The translations under genes were made by a program, and so were the position numbers. Shown here in pieces: positions 16,516 through 25,266 of a DNA stretch of 64,000 bases. The DNA lies in assembly GCA_900471815.1 (NCBI GenBank), contig UICE01000004.1, forward strand, positions 310,001 through 374,000, given 5' to 3'. Below the pieces are notes generated by a model, which saw nothing but the letters and a program-made list of their open reading frames with translations, made no database searches and was not told the origin of the DNA. The DNA comes from Hyphomicrobiales bacterium (GTDB lineage: Bacteria; Pseudomonadota; Alphaproteobacteria; Rhizobiales; Rhizobiaceae). Every line of letters starts with the position of its first letter. Positions within the stretch are counted from its first letter, which is position 1.

Positions 16516-17403
16516 TTAGAGCGCTGCCTGAGGCTTCGAGGCCTTTTCAAGCTCCAGAAAGGTTGCAAGGGAGCGCGGTTTCTCACCTATGATCTGTTCG
16601 ACCACGGAGGTCGCCGGAGCGAGGCCATGCAGTCTTGTGTTCTTATCTACTGATACTTGCAGTTTGGCAACGTAGGGGGGAACGCCTGCGTTGATGATGC
16701 CTGCCAGGAGAGCGTCGTCGTCCACCTGCACGACCTTGATCGATGTTTCATAAACCGAGCTGATCAGGGCAGCCACTTCATCAGTGTTCCAGTTGTAATC
16801 GCCGGTGACGTCGAGCGTGGCGTTCAACGGCTTGCCGGACGCCAGCACGGCAGCGGCCACCTTGCCGGCATCTTCCCTGCTCACATAGGGAGCGCGGCCA
16901 GCTCTTGCGGAGGTAAACCATTTCCCCGAAGCGAGAATGCTTGGCAACGAGAACAGCAGGTTCTCCTGATACCAGCTGATCCGCAAGATAGTGTGAGGCA
17001 GGCCGCTCTCCTTGATCACTTTTTCGGTTGCGACATGATCGGGCGCAAATATCACCGACGAACCTTCGGGATTTGGCATTGAGGTATAGACCAGATGTGC
17101 CACCCCGGCGTTGGCGGCGGCAGTTATCATCGCGCGATGCTGTTCCGCGCGGCCGCCCTCGCGATCATGCGCGTCGGTCGAGATTAGCAGCACCCTGTCG
17201 ACGCCTGCGAGGGCAGGGGCGAGAGTCGCGACGTTGTCGAAGTCGACGCTACGGACCTCAACGCCGCGATCGCGCAGGTCGGCCAGCTTGGCCGGATCAC
17301 GCGAGCCGGCAATGACTCTACCGTTGAAGTGGTTGATGAGGTGCTCAATCGCGAAGCGCCCCAAATGGCCGCTGGCGCCGGTAACGAGTAGAGTATCGGG
17401 CAT
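16516..17403 (-). CDS. NAD(P)H:quinone oxidoreductase / NmrA-like protein (QorB type)
   Basis: 295-residue atypical SDR of the NmrA-like group. The nucleotide motif is TGASGHLGRFAIEHL at residues 8-22, then VLLISTDAHDREGGRAEQHR and LVYTSMPNPE, which match E. coli QorB (YtfG), a quinone reductase. It is divergent from an HxlR regulator exactly as ytfG/ytfH are in enterobacteria, which supports a quinone- or electrophile-responsive pair. Substrate not proven. Confidence 0.85.
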   Translation of the reverse strand: MPDTLLVTGASGHLGRFAIEHLINHFNGRVIAGSRDPAKLADLRDRGVEVRSVDFDNVATLAPALAGVDRVLLISTDAHDREGGRAEQHRAMITAAANAGVAHLVYTSMPNPEGSSVIFAPDHVATEKVIKESGLPHTILRISWYQENLLFSLPSILASGKWFTSARAGRAPYVSREDAGKVAAAVLASGKPLNATLDVTGDYNWNTDEVAALISSVYETSIKVVQVDDDALLAGIINAGVPPYVAKLQVSVDKNTRLHGLAPATSVVEQIIGEKPRSLATFLELEKASKPQAAL

Positions 17404-17533
17404 AATACTGATCCTTGCTGCTAATTTTGAGTTAGCTGGTAATAAAAAAGAAGCTGGTCTATAAGATATAGCTAGCGGTCGACGTCACTGTAAAGACGGC
17501 ACATTTCAGACCAATAGGCACATAGAGGTAACC

Positions 17534-17935
17534 ATGGATGGGATTTCGGGTACTGTGATTACGCTTGCGGACATACGGGCATCCGGGTGGAGCCTGGACA
17601 CGTGCCCCGTCCGCAGCGTCCTCGCGCAGGTCGCAGGGAAATGGCCGCTCCTGATTCTTTGCGCGCTTCACGAGCGGCCGCACCGCTTTGGGTCTTTGCG
17701 TCGGGAAATAAGCGATATTTCGCAGAGAATGCTGACGATGACACTGCGCGAGCTTCAGCGGCAGGGCCTTGTCACGCGCACCGTCTTCCCCACCGTGCCC
17801 CCAAGTGTGGAATATGCGGCCACGGATCTGGGGCGCTCGCTATACGCCTCGGCTTTGCCACTTATCCATTGGGCCGTGAGCAATCACGTCGCTCGGCAGG
17901 CGGCTTGCGAAAGGTTTGACAAGCAGGCTTCATGA
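17534..17935 (+). CDS. HxlR-family transcriptional regulator (QorR/YtfH-like)
   Basis: 133-residue winged-helix protein of the HxlR group. A Cys lies directly before the first helix (LDTCPVRSVLAQVAGKWPLLIL), as in redox-sensing QorR-type regulators, followed by RFGSLRREISDISQRMLTMTLRELQRQGLV (HTH and wing). GAGGTAACC precedes the ATG. It is divergent from the quinone reductase-like gene, so it most likely represses it and releases it when the Cys is modified by quinones or oxidants. Confidence 0.85.
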   Translation: MDGISGTVITLADIRASGWSLDTCPVRSVLAQVAGKWPLLILCALHERPHRFGSLRREISDISQRMLTMTLRELQRQGLVTRTVFPTVPPSVEYAATDLGRSLYASALPLIHWAVSNHVARQAACERFDKQAS

Positions 17936-18040
17936 GATATTGCTGTCGAATAAGTGAAAGTAGCACTACTTTGGAGCGTTCAGTTGGTCTGGTCACGTGG
18001 CTTTTAGCCAACGGACGATCTTCCGAAGCAGTGAAAACAG

Positions 18041-18065
18041 GGGGCCAGAACTAAGTTCCGGCCCC
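18041..18065. terminator. Bidirectional terminator hairpin
   Basis: GGGGCCAGAAC and GTTCCGGCCCC form an 11-base stem with one mismatch around a TAA loop, between the convergent HxlR and DoxX genes. Confidence 0.65.
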
Positions 18066-18071
18066 GTGAGG

Positions 18072-18491
18072 TCATCTCACAGAACTAGAGGAAGTGACGG
18101 ACGGTGCGACAGCGTGCGCTCCATCGCCGAGAAGTGCAATCGACCCCAGTGCTAACGTCCAGAACAGCGGGTATTCCCAGCCGCCGCCTGTACCGCTAAA
18201 CAGCCATCCGTTGCCGGAATGCGCCCAAGTGGCCCCGATTAACACAGGTATAGCTCCTAGCGCTGCGATGCGTGCTTTAATTCCGAAGATGAGCATTACT
18301 CCTGTCCCAATCTCAATCAGAAGTACGATCCATGCCAGCGGCCCGGGAAGCCCAATGGACCTGAAGAAGTCCGCAGTTCCGGCCATCGTGAATACAAAGA
18401 CCTTCAGATAAAGTGAATGCGCAAGCAGCGCGAGCCCGGTGGTTACTCTCAGTAACAAAAGTCCGTAGGGACCAGTTTTTTGATCTATCAT
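18072..18491 (-). CDS. DoxX-family membrane protein
   Basis: 139-residue inner-membrane protein with four hydrophobic segments (GLLLLRVTTGLALLAHSLYL, GPLAWIVLLIEIGTGVMLIFG, IAALGAIPVLIGATWAH, PLFWTLALGSIALLG). DoxX-like proteins are linked to quinone or thiosulfate redox and oxidative-stress complexes. The start at 18491 follows GGGGAGA; an 18-codon upstream extension lacks support. It is divergent from a LysR regulator that probably controls it. Confidence 0.75.
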   Translation of the reverse strand: MIDQKTGPYGLLLLRVTTGLALLAHSLYLKVFVFTMAGTADFFRSIGLPGPLAWIVLLIEIGTGVMLIFGIKARIAALGAIPVLIGATWAHSGNGWLFSGTGGGWEYPLFWTLALGSIALLGDGAHAVAPSVTSSSSVR

Positions 18492-18600
18492 CAGTTCTCC
18501 CCAAATAGCGCCATGCCCTTCGCATAAGGCGTTGAAACGCGACATTAGATTGTGATAATTTGCAGCGCTACCTTAATATTTGGCAATTGGAACTGCAAAA

Positions 18601-19509
18601 ATGCACAGATGGAATTGGGATGATTTAAAATACGCGCTTGCGGTTGCAGAACATAAATCTCTCGCAGGCGCAGCCCGCGCGCTGCAGGTCAATCACACGA
18701 CCGTCCTGCGTCGGATAAACGCGTTCGAAGAGAGTTATGGGCTACGTCTTTTCGAGCGTCTTGTAACCGGTTATGCAATGACCGAACCGGGGGAAGAACT
18801 CATCAGATCTGCTCAGGAGATGCAGGGCATTGTCCACAAGCTCGAGCGAAAGTTGACTGGTAACGACCTCCGCCTGGAAGGCGTACTCCGCGTCACCACT
18901 TGCGACACCTTAATGGGATCAGTGCTGCCAAACATATTGACCGGTTTCAATAAACTTCATCCGGGCATTACCTTGGAAGTGACAACCGGCAGTTTTGTGA
19001 CGGATCTTGCACAACGAGATGCACACGTCGCCGTTCGGACGGGAGACGACGTGCCCGAGAGTTTGATCGGGCGCCGGGCCACAGATGTTTGCTTCGCAAT
19101 CTACGCGGCACCCGCACTTGTCGAGAAAAGCACGATGGACGGCCGTCCTGAGTTTATTAATTGGCTTGTTCCGGACATCACGCTGGCTGGCATGGCAATA
19201 TCACGGTGGTTGCGCACAAACGTGCCAACAGAATCGATCGCTCTGAGAGCAGATTCTTTGGTATCTTTGCAAAGGGCAGCGCTGGCTGGATTGGGTTTCG
19301 CCATCCTGCCCTGCTATTTGGGGGATTCAACACCTGGTTTGGAAAAAATCGAACATCCGGAAATAAGCGCCCTGAAGACTGGCGTATGGGTGTTGTCCCA
19401 CGAAGACCTCCGTCGAACCGCGCGCGTCAATGCCTTTACAGCGTTTGCGTCTAAAGAATTGCAGCGGTTAGGCATATTTTTTCAAGGAAAGGGGCATAGT
19501 TTGACTTGA
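18601..19509 (+). CDS. LysR-family transcriptional regulator
   Basis: 302 residues. The N-terminal HTH begins WNWDDLKYALAVAEHKSLAGAARAL and continues NHTTVLRRINAFEESYGLRLFER, then a periplasmic-binding-like effector domain with weak LysR features. The replacement of the usual VSqpavS by VNHTTVLRR is typical of a LysR subgroup seen beside DoxX, pirin or quinone genes. Divergent from doxX with about 110 bases between starts, so doxX is its likely target. Effector unknown. Confidence 0.8.
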   Translation: MHRWNWDDLKYALAVAEHKSLAGAARALQVNHTTVLRRINAFEESYGLRLFERLVTGYAMTEPGEELIRSAQEMQGIVHKLERKLTGNDLRLEGVLRVTTCDTLMGSVLPNILTGFNKLHPGITLEVTTGSFVTDLAQRDAHVAVRTGDDVPESLIGRRATDVCFAIYAAPALVEKSTMDGRPEFINWLVPDITLAGMAISRWLRTNVPTESIALRADSLVSLQRAALAGLGFAILPCYLGDSTPGLEKIEHPEISALKTGVWVLSHEDLRRTARVNAFTAFASKELQRLGIFFQGKGHSLT

Positions 19510-19645
19510 AAAACCACGGTAAGGCTTTCTGCTTCCGAAGCCCTAAGCTCCCATGGGCTCCTGAAGCGATCTGAAGTGTCATGGCTTCGGTGGAATTGGT
19601 TGCCGTAAGAAATCCCTTGAGTTACCCGTAACCTTCATACAACCA

Positions 19646-20341
19646 TCAAACAGCAGGTTTTTCCCGAGACAGGAGCTTGTCAGCGAGCGCGGCTGCGACA
19701 CCGCCAAGGATCGGAGCGACACAATATAGCCAGAGCTGGGCCAGAGCTTCGCCACCCCCGAGCAGTGCAGGCCCGAAGCTTCGTGCCGGGTTCATCGACG
19801 CGCCGCTCACTTTCATGAAGGTGATGAGCAAAACGGTCGCTGTCAGACCGACCGCTGCGCCTCCAAGCGGCGTGCCGGTGCGTTCAGAAGTCACGGCTAG
19901 CACGACAAGAGACAGAACGAACGTTGCAAACATCTCCGCGACGAATGCGGCGGTCACAGAGTAGCTCACGCCCCATGCAGTCTGCGCCAGAGAAAGCGGT
20001 GTGAGGTCAACTCCTCCAGACCTGCCAGAGAGAATCCCTAGTATAATGGCTGCCCCGGCCAGGCCGCCGAGAAACTGTGCCACCAAATAGTATGGGACAT
20101 CTCTTGCGGGGAACCTTCCCGCCGTCCAGAGGCAAATGGTAATCGCCGGGTTAATATGGCACCCGGAAACTGGACTCAGTGCATATACTAGGGCCGCAAC
20201 AGCGAAGCCGGATGCGATTGCGATTGTCAGAATTGCGATACCTTGGGAAGATCCATAGTCTGGAATGATGATGACGCCGCATATTATAGCGACCAGTATC
20301 GCAGTACCGACTAACTCAGCGGCAAATTCCTGATGTTTCAT
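19646..20341 (-). CDS. Aquaporin / MIP-family channel with unusual selectivity filter
   Basis: 231-residue six-helix channel. Both half-helix motifs are intact: SGCHINPAI in the first half and SMNPARSFGP in the second. Aligning by eye with E. coli AqpZ, the filter positions Phe43, His174 and Thr183 become Ser, Leu and Ala, with the Arg kept. This would be wider and less polar than in a water channel and different from GlpF, suggesting passage of a small neutral solute such as urea. The ATG at 20341 follows GAGGAACAAGAA; upstream in-frame codons overlap the 80-codon gene. Last gene of the operon holding the ABC importer, ureohydrolase and gamma-lyase. Confidence 0.85.
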   Translation of the reverse strand: MKHQEFAAELVGTAILVAIICGVIIIPDYGSSQGIAILTIAIASGFAVAALVYALSPVSGCHINPAITICLWTAGRFPARDVPYYLVAQFLGGLAGAAIILGILSGRSGGVDLTPLSLAQTAWGVSYSVTAAFVAEMFATFVLSLVVLAVTSERTGTPLGGAAVGLTATVLLITFMKVSGASMNPARSFGPALLGGGEALAQLWLYCVAPILGGVAAALADKLLSREKPAV

Positions 20342-20468
20342 TTCTTGTTCCTCCCCGCAGGGCGCATCGCAGGCTCCAGAACGATCATAGCTTCCGGCCC
20401 GCAATACCTGACAGTCTGGCCGCTCAAACTTTTGAACGGCACTTCCCACCCCGGCTGCAAAAGCACGG

Positions 20469-20711
20469 TCAGATGGCGTAGAAAATACCGGCAGCAAATG
20501 CGAGGGATACAGCGAAACCGAATATAAGCCACGAACGTACCCCTCCTTCGCTACCAATTGCCGGATCTTGGCGTCCTTGAACGGCCCGTTCAGCAACGAC
20601 ATAGCCAATCCCACGCTCCAACATAGGCTCTCCTTTCACTGTTTCAGCACCGACCAACTTGGCCATTCGGTAATCGAGATAATTCAGATGCATGGTCGGA
20701 TGTCGAATCAT
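20469..20711 (-). CDS. Small membrane-anchored protein of unknown function
   Basis: 80 codons between the gamma-lyase stop (31 bases upstream) and the aquaporin. AGGAGAGG lies 5 bases before the ATG, a strong ribosome site. The N-terminal 55 residues are soluble and charged (MAKLVGAETVKGEPMLERG region). The last 20 residues, WLIFGFAVSLAFAAGIFYAI, are a clean transmembrane helix ending at the stop codon, as in tail-anchored proteins. No family recognised. Position suggests a partner of the lyase or the channel. Confidence 0.65.
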   Translation of the reverse strand: MIRHPTMHLNYLDYRMAKLVGAETVKGEPMLERGIGYVVAERAVQGRQDPAIGSEGGVRSWLIFGFAVSLAFAAGIFYAI

Positions 20712-20741
20712 TATCCTCTCCTGAAGACGAGCCTCGGCTGT

Positions 20742-21956
20742 TCAACATTCCTGACCGCAGGTTTCGTTGAGAGCATTTCTGATGTCAGCAATGAGGTCAT
20801 CGGGATCTTCGAGGCCGATCGAGAGTCGCAGATGGCCATACTTCTGGAAGTTCAGCGGGTAGCGCTCTGCACCACCGCGGCCGCTGCCGCCGACATGTAC
20901 AATCAGAGTTTCATCATGACCGAGTGAGACAGCCGATGTGACAACTTTCAGGTTTGCAACAAAACGGTTTTGCGTGTCGGGATCGCCTTCGACAGCGAAG
21001 GCCATGACGGCTCCATAACCTTTGCCGCCAAACTGAGCTTTCGCCAGCGCATGCTGGTCATGGCTTTCGAGGCCGGGATAGGTGACATAGGCAACACGCT
21101 TGTCAGTTGCGAGATATTCCGCGATCAGCTGCGCGGTTGAGAACTGCTGCTTCAGGCGCAGGGGAAGGGTGACCGAGCCGCGCATGATCAGCCAGGCGTT
21201 GAAGGGAGAGATCGTCCCGCCGAGGTCAACAAGGGCATCGGCCTTGACGTGGTGGACAAGATCCTTGGAGCCGATTACCACGCCACCCATGGCATCACCA
21301 TGGCCATTGATGTATTTCGTCAGTGAATGGATGACGAGGTCTGCCCCGAGCGTGAGTGGACGGAAGAATGGAGGAGGGGTGAAGGTTGAATCGACCGTCA
21401 GGAGCGCGCCTGCCTGCTTTGCGATCAAGGAAAGTCCAGCAATGTCGGCGACCTTTGTGGTCGGATTGGCAATGGTCTCGGTGTGAATGAGCTTGGTGTT
21501 TGGACGCACGGCGGCTTTGACGGCATCCATATCGCCCATGTCGACGAAGGTGGCTTCGATGTTGTAGCGCTCGGGCAGCAGCTCAGCAAAGAGGCGCCAG
21601 ACAGCCTCATAGGTGACGTCGCCAACGATCACATGGTCGCCGGACTTGAGGAAAGTGAAGAACACAGCATGCAGGGCGGCAACACCGGTCGCAAACACCG
21701 CGCTGTCTTCACCGCCCTCCATGGCAGACAGCTTACGCTGAAGGCAAATCTGGTTGTGACCCGAATTGCGGGTATAGGAGGAGTTCGAAGTATCAGACCA
21801 ATCCTTCAACGAAGGGTCGAATGGTAGGGCGTACGAATTCGCCATGACGATCGGGGTGCGGATAGCCCCCGACGTTTTGTCGATCTCGTTGCCGCCATGC
21901 ACCGAAAGCGTGTTGAAGGACAGCGTTGATAGTTCGTGTTTGTCAGGTCTCGACAT
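20742..21956 (-). CDS. PLP-dependent gamma-lyase, candidate canavanine gamma-lyase (copy 1)
   Basis: Cys/Met-metabolism PLP enzyme (fold type I), 404 residues. Lys214 in VIHSLTKYINGHGDAMGG is the PLP lysine, Asp189 lies in TVDSTF, and Tyr61/Arg63 in SYTRNSGHNQ sit where the family has YxRxxNPT. The GHN replacement of NPT departs from ordinary cystathionine and methionine lyases. The start at 21956 matches the start of the second copy (47711-48925), to which it is about 94% identical. Context (basic-amino-acid importer, ureohydrolase, and elsewhere homoserine breakdown and a CtdA-like gene) points to elimination of hydroxyguanidine from canavanine, giving homoserine. Alternatives are other O- or S-substituted homoserines. 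Confidence 0.7.
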   Translation of the reverse strand: MSRPDKHELSTLSFNTLSVHGGNEIDKTSGAIRTPIVMANSYALPFDPSLKDWSDTSNSSYTRNSGHNQICLQRKLSAMEGGEDSAVFATGVAALHAVFFTFLKSGDHVIVGDVTYEAVWRLFAELLPERYNIEATFVDMGDMDAVKAAVRPNTKLIHTETIANPTTKVADIAGLSLIAKQAGALLTVDSTFTPPPFFRPLTLGADLVIHSLTKYINGHGDAMGGVVIGSKDLVHHVKADALVDLGGTISPFNAWLIMRGSVTLPLRLKQQFSTAQLIAEYLATDKRVAYVTYPGLESHDQHALAKAQFGGKGYGAVMAFAVEGDPDTQNRFVANLKVVTSAVSLGHDETLIVHVGGSGRGGAERYPLNFQKYGHLRLSIGLEDPDDLIADIRNALNETCGQEC

Positions 21957-22019
21957 AAAGATGACCTTCTCGTGTAAGTAATCTGAGTGCTGCAAGTTTG
22001 CTGCAACGCCAAAAAGGGT

Positions 22020-22982
22020 TCATTGTGCCTGACGTGCGAGGACACCGAGCGAGGTGGTAATCAGGCGGGCGACAGTAAGTGCGCCGATGTCATCAACGTC
22101 CCGTTCAGGCATGAATTCAACGAAATCCATGGCCGCAATTTTACCCTTCGACGCAGCACCTTTGATCAGGTCAACCATTTGATAATAGCTGAGCCCGCCG
22201 GGCGAGCGGCCGATGACGCCGGGGACAACCGATGGATCGAGCGCATCAGCGTCGATGCAGATGACGATGTTGCTCGCCTCCGGGATGAGATCGATGACAG
22301 CAGCGACACCATGGTTGTGGAGATCATGGGCGGGGACGAATTTTACACCCCAAGCAATGGCATCTTCGTAGTCGGATGTGGCCGCCGAACCAATGCCTCT
22401 CGCGCCCACCTGGATAATGCGCTCGATGTGCGGCATTTCCGATGCCCGGCGCATGGTGGATGAAAGGCCATAGCGTTCTCCCATGTGGACGTCGCGCCAG
22501 TCGATGTGAGCGTCAATCTGAAGAACCGTGTATTTGCGGCTTTCGTCAGCCTTGCCCAGTGCATCAAGCATGGGGATTGGAACGGAGTCGTCCCCACCCA
22601 GAAGAACCGGGATTGCACCTCTCGCGAGAATTTTCTCGATCGCCTTTGCGATTTCATCCCTATTTGCAGCGGAATCGTTTTCATCGTATGGCAGGTCGCC
22701 GCAATCTACCGGGCGTGCCTGCCCAACTGGGAAAACGGGGCCGCCATGGTCAAAATCGTGACGATCGACGTTCGCCGTCAGGGAACTGGTTGCGCGCCGG
22801 AGTGCATCCGGGCCATTCCGGCAATAGGCTCCGACGGAGGCATAAGGCGTTGCACAAGGCGCGCCAATCAACGCGATAGGGGCGATAAGCTCATCAAGAT
22901 TGGAACAGGTTTCCAGTCCAAGAAAGGTCTTTGTGTCCGAAGTAGCCCCGTAAAGGGCTCCGAGATCTGGTTTGGTGTTCAT
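22020..22982 (-). CDS. Ureohydrolase family protein (agmatinase/arginase fold) with altered metal ligand
   Basis: 320-residue manganese (or nickel) hydrolase that splits a guanidino group to urea. Motifs: GGDDS at 129-133, DAHID at 157-161, and CIDADALDPS (Asp244, Asp246). The first motif is normally GGDHS, so a metal-ligand His is replaced by Asp132, which could change metal or substrate. AGGGAG lies 7 bases before the chosen ATG; 31 upstream in-frame codons overlap the permease gene. Between ABC permease and gamma-lyase genes. Possible substrates are hydroxyguanidine, guanidine, canavanine or agmatine-type compounds; context favours a product of the lyase or canavanine itself. Confidence 0.8.
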   Translation of the reverse strand: MNTKPDLGALYGATSDTKTFLGLETCSNLDELIAPIALIGAPCATPYASVGAYCRNGPDALRRATSSLTANVDRHDFDHGGPVFPVGQARPVDCGDLPYDENDSAANRDEIAKAIEKILARGAIPVLLGGDDSVPIPMLDALGKADESRKYTVLQIDAHIDWRDVHMGERYGLSSTMRRASEMPHIERIIQVGARGIGSAATSDYEDAIAWGVKFVPAHDLHNHGVAAVIDLIPEASNIVICIDADALDPSVVPGVIGRSPGGLSYYQMVDLIKGAASKGKIAAMDFVEFMPERDVDDIGALTVARLITTSLGVLARQAQ

Positions 22983-23043
22983 GGGTAAGTCTCCCTGAGT
23001 GTGAATGGTATGGACCTTGGTCATGATTGGGCTGGTTTTATCG

Positions 23044-23736
23044 CTAACCGGTGCGAGTATTGAGGTATCCGGCAAAGCGGTGCTGTATGATTTGGAAGGT
23101 TGAGACGATGACGAATGTGATCGTCAGATAAATACCTGCTGCTGTGACATAAGGCTCGAACTGGATGTAATTATCGAGGGTTATTCTGCGAGCAACGCCG
23201 GTCGTTTCCAGCAATGTTACGGTGCTGGCAAGGGAAGTGGCATGCAGCATCATGATCATTTCGTTGCCGTAAAGCGGTAGTGATCGCGTGAGCATCGCCG
23301 GGATGAAAATGCGGGTACCTAGCTTCCACCGGGACAGGCCAAAGGCGCGGGCGGCTTCGACTTCTCCGATCGGGATATTTCTTAGGGCGCCCGCGAAAAT
23401 CTCCGTCGTATACGCTGTTGTGTTCAGCACGAACGCAATCATGACGCAGACCAGTGGGCTTGAAAGCCACGGCCATAGAAAACTAGCACGGATGCCGCCA
23501 AATTGTGCAAGGCCAAAATAGATGAGAAAGAGTTGGACTAAAAGCGGCGTACCGCGGAACAACAGCGTGTAAGCCGACACAGCGTAACGAACAGCGTTGA
23601 CCCTGCTGTTGCGGAGGAATGCAAGTGGTATCGCAATCACACAGGATATGGCCAGCGAGCCGAATGCGAGAATCAAAGTGAGTTTGGCACCCTGCACATA
23701 TTGGGGGGCGTTCTCTGCAATTACGTCCCAGTTCAT
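23044..23736 (-). CDS. Amino-acid ABC transporter permease (HisM/ArtM type)
   Basis: 230-residue inner-membrane permease of the polar amino acid transporter family. Five hydrophobic segments, starting LTLILAFGSLAISCVIAIPLAFL. The EAA loop EVEAARAFGLSRWKLGTRIFIP (about 128-149) contacts the ATPase. It overlaps the preceding permease gene by 4 bases (ATGA) and is followed after 61 bases by the ureohydrolase gene. Forms a heterodimer with the next permease upstream. Confidence 0.9.
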   Translation of the reverse strand: MNWDVIAENAPQYVQGAKLTLILAFGSLAISCVIAIPLAFLRNSRVNAVRYAVSAYTLLFRGTPLLVQLFLIYFGLAQFGGIRASFLWPWLSSPLVCVMIAFVLNTTAYTTEIFAGALRNIPIGEVEAARAFGLSRWKLGTRIFIPAMLTRSLPLYGNEMIMMLHATSLASTVTLLETTGVARRITLDNYIQFEPYVTAAGIYLTITFVIVSTFQIIQHRFAGYLNTRTG

Positions 23737-24431
23737 GACGCTATTTCCCGGATGCCGGCTGCGGTCCGTCGTGCAACAATAGACAAAAGGACGATCGAGA
23801 ATAATGTGACCGAAAAATAAAAACCCGCGGCGACGAGGTAGAACGTGAACGGCATGCTTGTCGCCTCGGCCGCTCCTTTCGCATGAAACATCACGTCATG
23901 CAGCCCAATCAATGAAGTTAGCGCTGTTGCCTTGGCGAGAACCAGCCAATTGTTCGTAAAACCGGGAAGGGCCAGACGGGCGAGCTGCGGCAGAATGATC
24001 GCGACAAAAATCCGAAATCTCGTCAGTCCATAGGCTACAGCGGCTTCGATCTGCCCCTTTGGAATATTCAATAGCGCCGTCCTGAAAGTTTCTGTCATGT
24101 AAGCGCCGAAGATTAGTCCGAGCGTCGCGATGCCGGCGGCAATGGGTGAAAAATCAACATGGACGTTCCATCCCAGTGCCTCCACGCCTTGGTTCAAGAC
24201 TGCGGGGAGGCTGTAGAAAATAAGAAGCATAACGACCAGATCAGGAATGCCGCGAACAACGAAGGTGTACACGCCCGCAAGCCCACGCCAGAACCTGTTC
24301 CCAGAAACTTTGGCGAATGCGCCCGCGAGTCCGATCGCCGTCGCCAATATCAGCGACGTCACGGCCAGCAGCAGGGTCATCGACCCTGCTGCCAGAATGC
24401 TCAATACAAAGTCGCCGACCATTCCGCTCAC
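23733..24431 (-). CDS. Amino-acid ABC transporter permease (HisQ/ArtQ type)
   Basis: 232-residue permease with five membrane segments and the EAA loop QIEAAVAYGLTRFRIFVAIILP. The start is GTG at 24431 overlapping the binding-protein stop (GTGA); an ATG three codons downstream is an alternative. Gene order ATPase, binding protein, permease, permease is the standard HisJQMP-type set for basic amino acids. Confidence 0.9.
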   Translation of the reverse strand: MSGMVGDFVLSILAAGSMTLLLAVTSLILATAIGLAGAFAKVSGNRFWRGLAGVYTFVVRGIPDLVVMLLIFYSLPAVLNQGVEALGWNVHVDFSPIAAGIATLGLIFGAYMTETFRTALLNIPKGQIEAAVAYGLTRFRIFVAIILPQLARLALPGFTNNWLVLAKATALTSLIGLHDVMFHAKGAAEATSMPFTFYLVAAGFYFSVTLFSIVLLSIVARRTAAGIREIAS

Positions 24432-25195
24432 TTACCGAAATACTTGGACATGAGAGCCTTAAGAGTGCCGTCTTCACGCACTTTGGCCAAGCCTCTGTTG
24501 ATGTCTTCAAGAAGTTTGGTGTTTTTCTTGTTGATCGCGATGGCGACGCCCTCGCCGAACTCCTTGGCATCTTTTCCGGTCATTTCCGGTCCGGTCAGCT
24601 CGAAATTCTTGCCCTCTTCTTTTTTCAGGAAGCTCTCAACGATCTGGGCTTGGTATCCGAGCACCAGGTCAGCACGGCCATTAGCAAGATCAAGAAACGG
24701 CGCGCTGCCAGAATCGTAGCGCTTGATAGTCGCTTTGGGCATATGCGCCGTAACATAGGCATCCATCGGTGTTCCGGTCTGGACGGCAATGATCTTGCCG
24801 GCGACGCCATCGGGTGTAATTTCTAAGTTTGCATTCTTCTTTGCAGCGAACCGAAAGATTGGATGGTCGTAGATGTCGCTGAAGGCGAACGTTTTGCGGC
24901 GTTTCTCAGTCACCGTAAGCTGTGAAATGAGAGCATCATATTTGCCTTCGACGAGACTCGGGAACATTCCCTCCCAGGCAGCAGCGATGATATTGCAGTC
25001 CAGCTCGGCTGCTTTACAGATAGCCTCCATCAGTTCGATATCGAAGCCAACGAGCTTTCCATTTGCATCGATGGATTCAAAAGGCGGGAAAGTTGCATCG
25101 GTCGCAACATCGACCGTCTCCGCTGCCGCGTAGCCAGCTGACAAAAAGGTCGATGCCAAGGCGATGGCGCATGCAGTTTGAAAGAATGTTCTCAT
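24428..25195 (-). CDS. Periplasmic amino-acid-binding protein (lysine/arginine/ornithine type)
   Basis: 255-residue binding protein with a signal peptide cleaved near YAAA|ET (about residue 25). The solute-binding family 3 pattern is clear: ATFPPFESIDANGKLVGFDI, LMEAICKAAE, FPSLVEGKYDAL, ANGRADLVLG. LVGFDIELM plus the acidic pocket are typical of basic-amino-acid binders. GAGAGGAACGAGA precedes the ATG at 25195. In front of a ureohydrolase and a gamma-lyase the ligand is probably a guanidino amino acid such as canavanine or arginine. Confidence 0.9.
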   Translation of the reverse strand: MRTFFQTACAIALASTFLSAGYAAAETVDVATDATFPPFESIDANGKLVGFDIELMEAICKAAELDCNIIAAAWEGMFPSLVEGKYDALISQLTVTEKRRKTFAFSDIYDHPIFRFAAKKNANLEITPDGVAGKIIAVQTGTPMDAYVTAHMPKATIKRYDSGSAPFLDLANGRADLVLGYQAQIVESFLKKEEGKNFELTGPEMTGKDAKEFGEGVAIAINKKNTKLLEDINRGLAKVREDGTLKALMSKYFGK

Positions 25196-25266
25196 TCTCG
25201 TTCCTCTCAAGTTGATTCTGTTTTTCTTTATTGGGCAGTGTGCTGACCGCTTCCCTCAGGAAGTGT

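Noticed and set aside
19646-20614. 322-residue version of the aquaporin
   Set aside because: The extra 91 residues have no channel similarity, overlap the 80-codon gene with its strong ribosome site, and the internal ATG has GAGGAACAAGAA before it.
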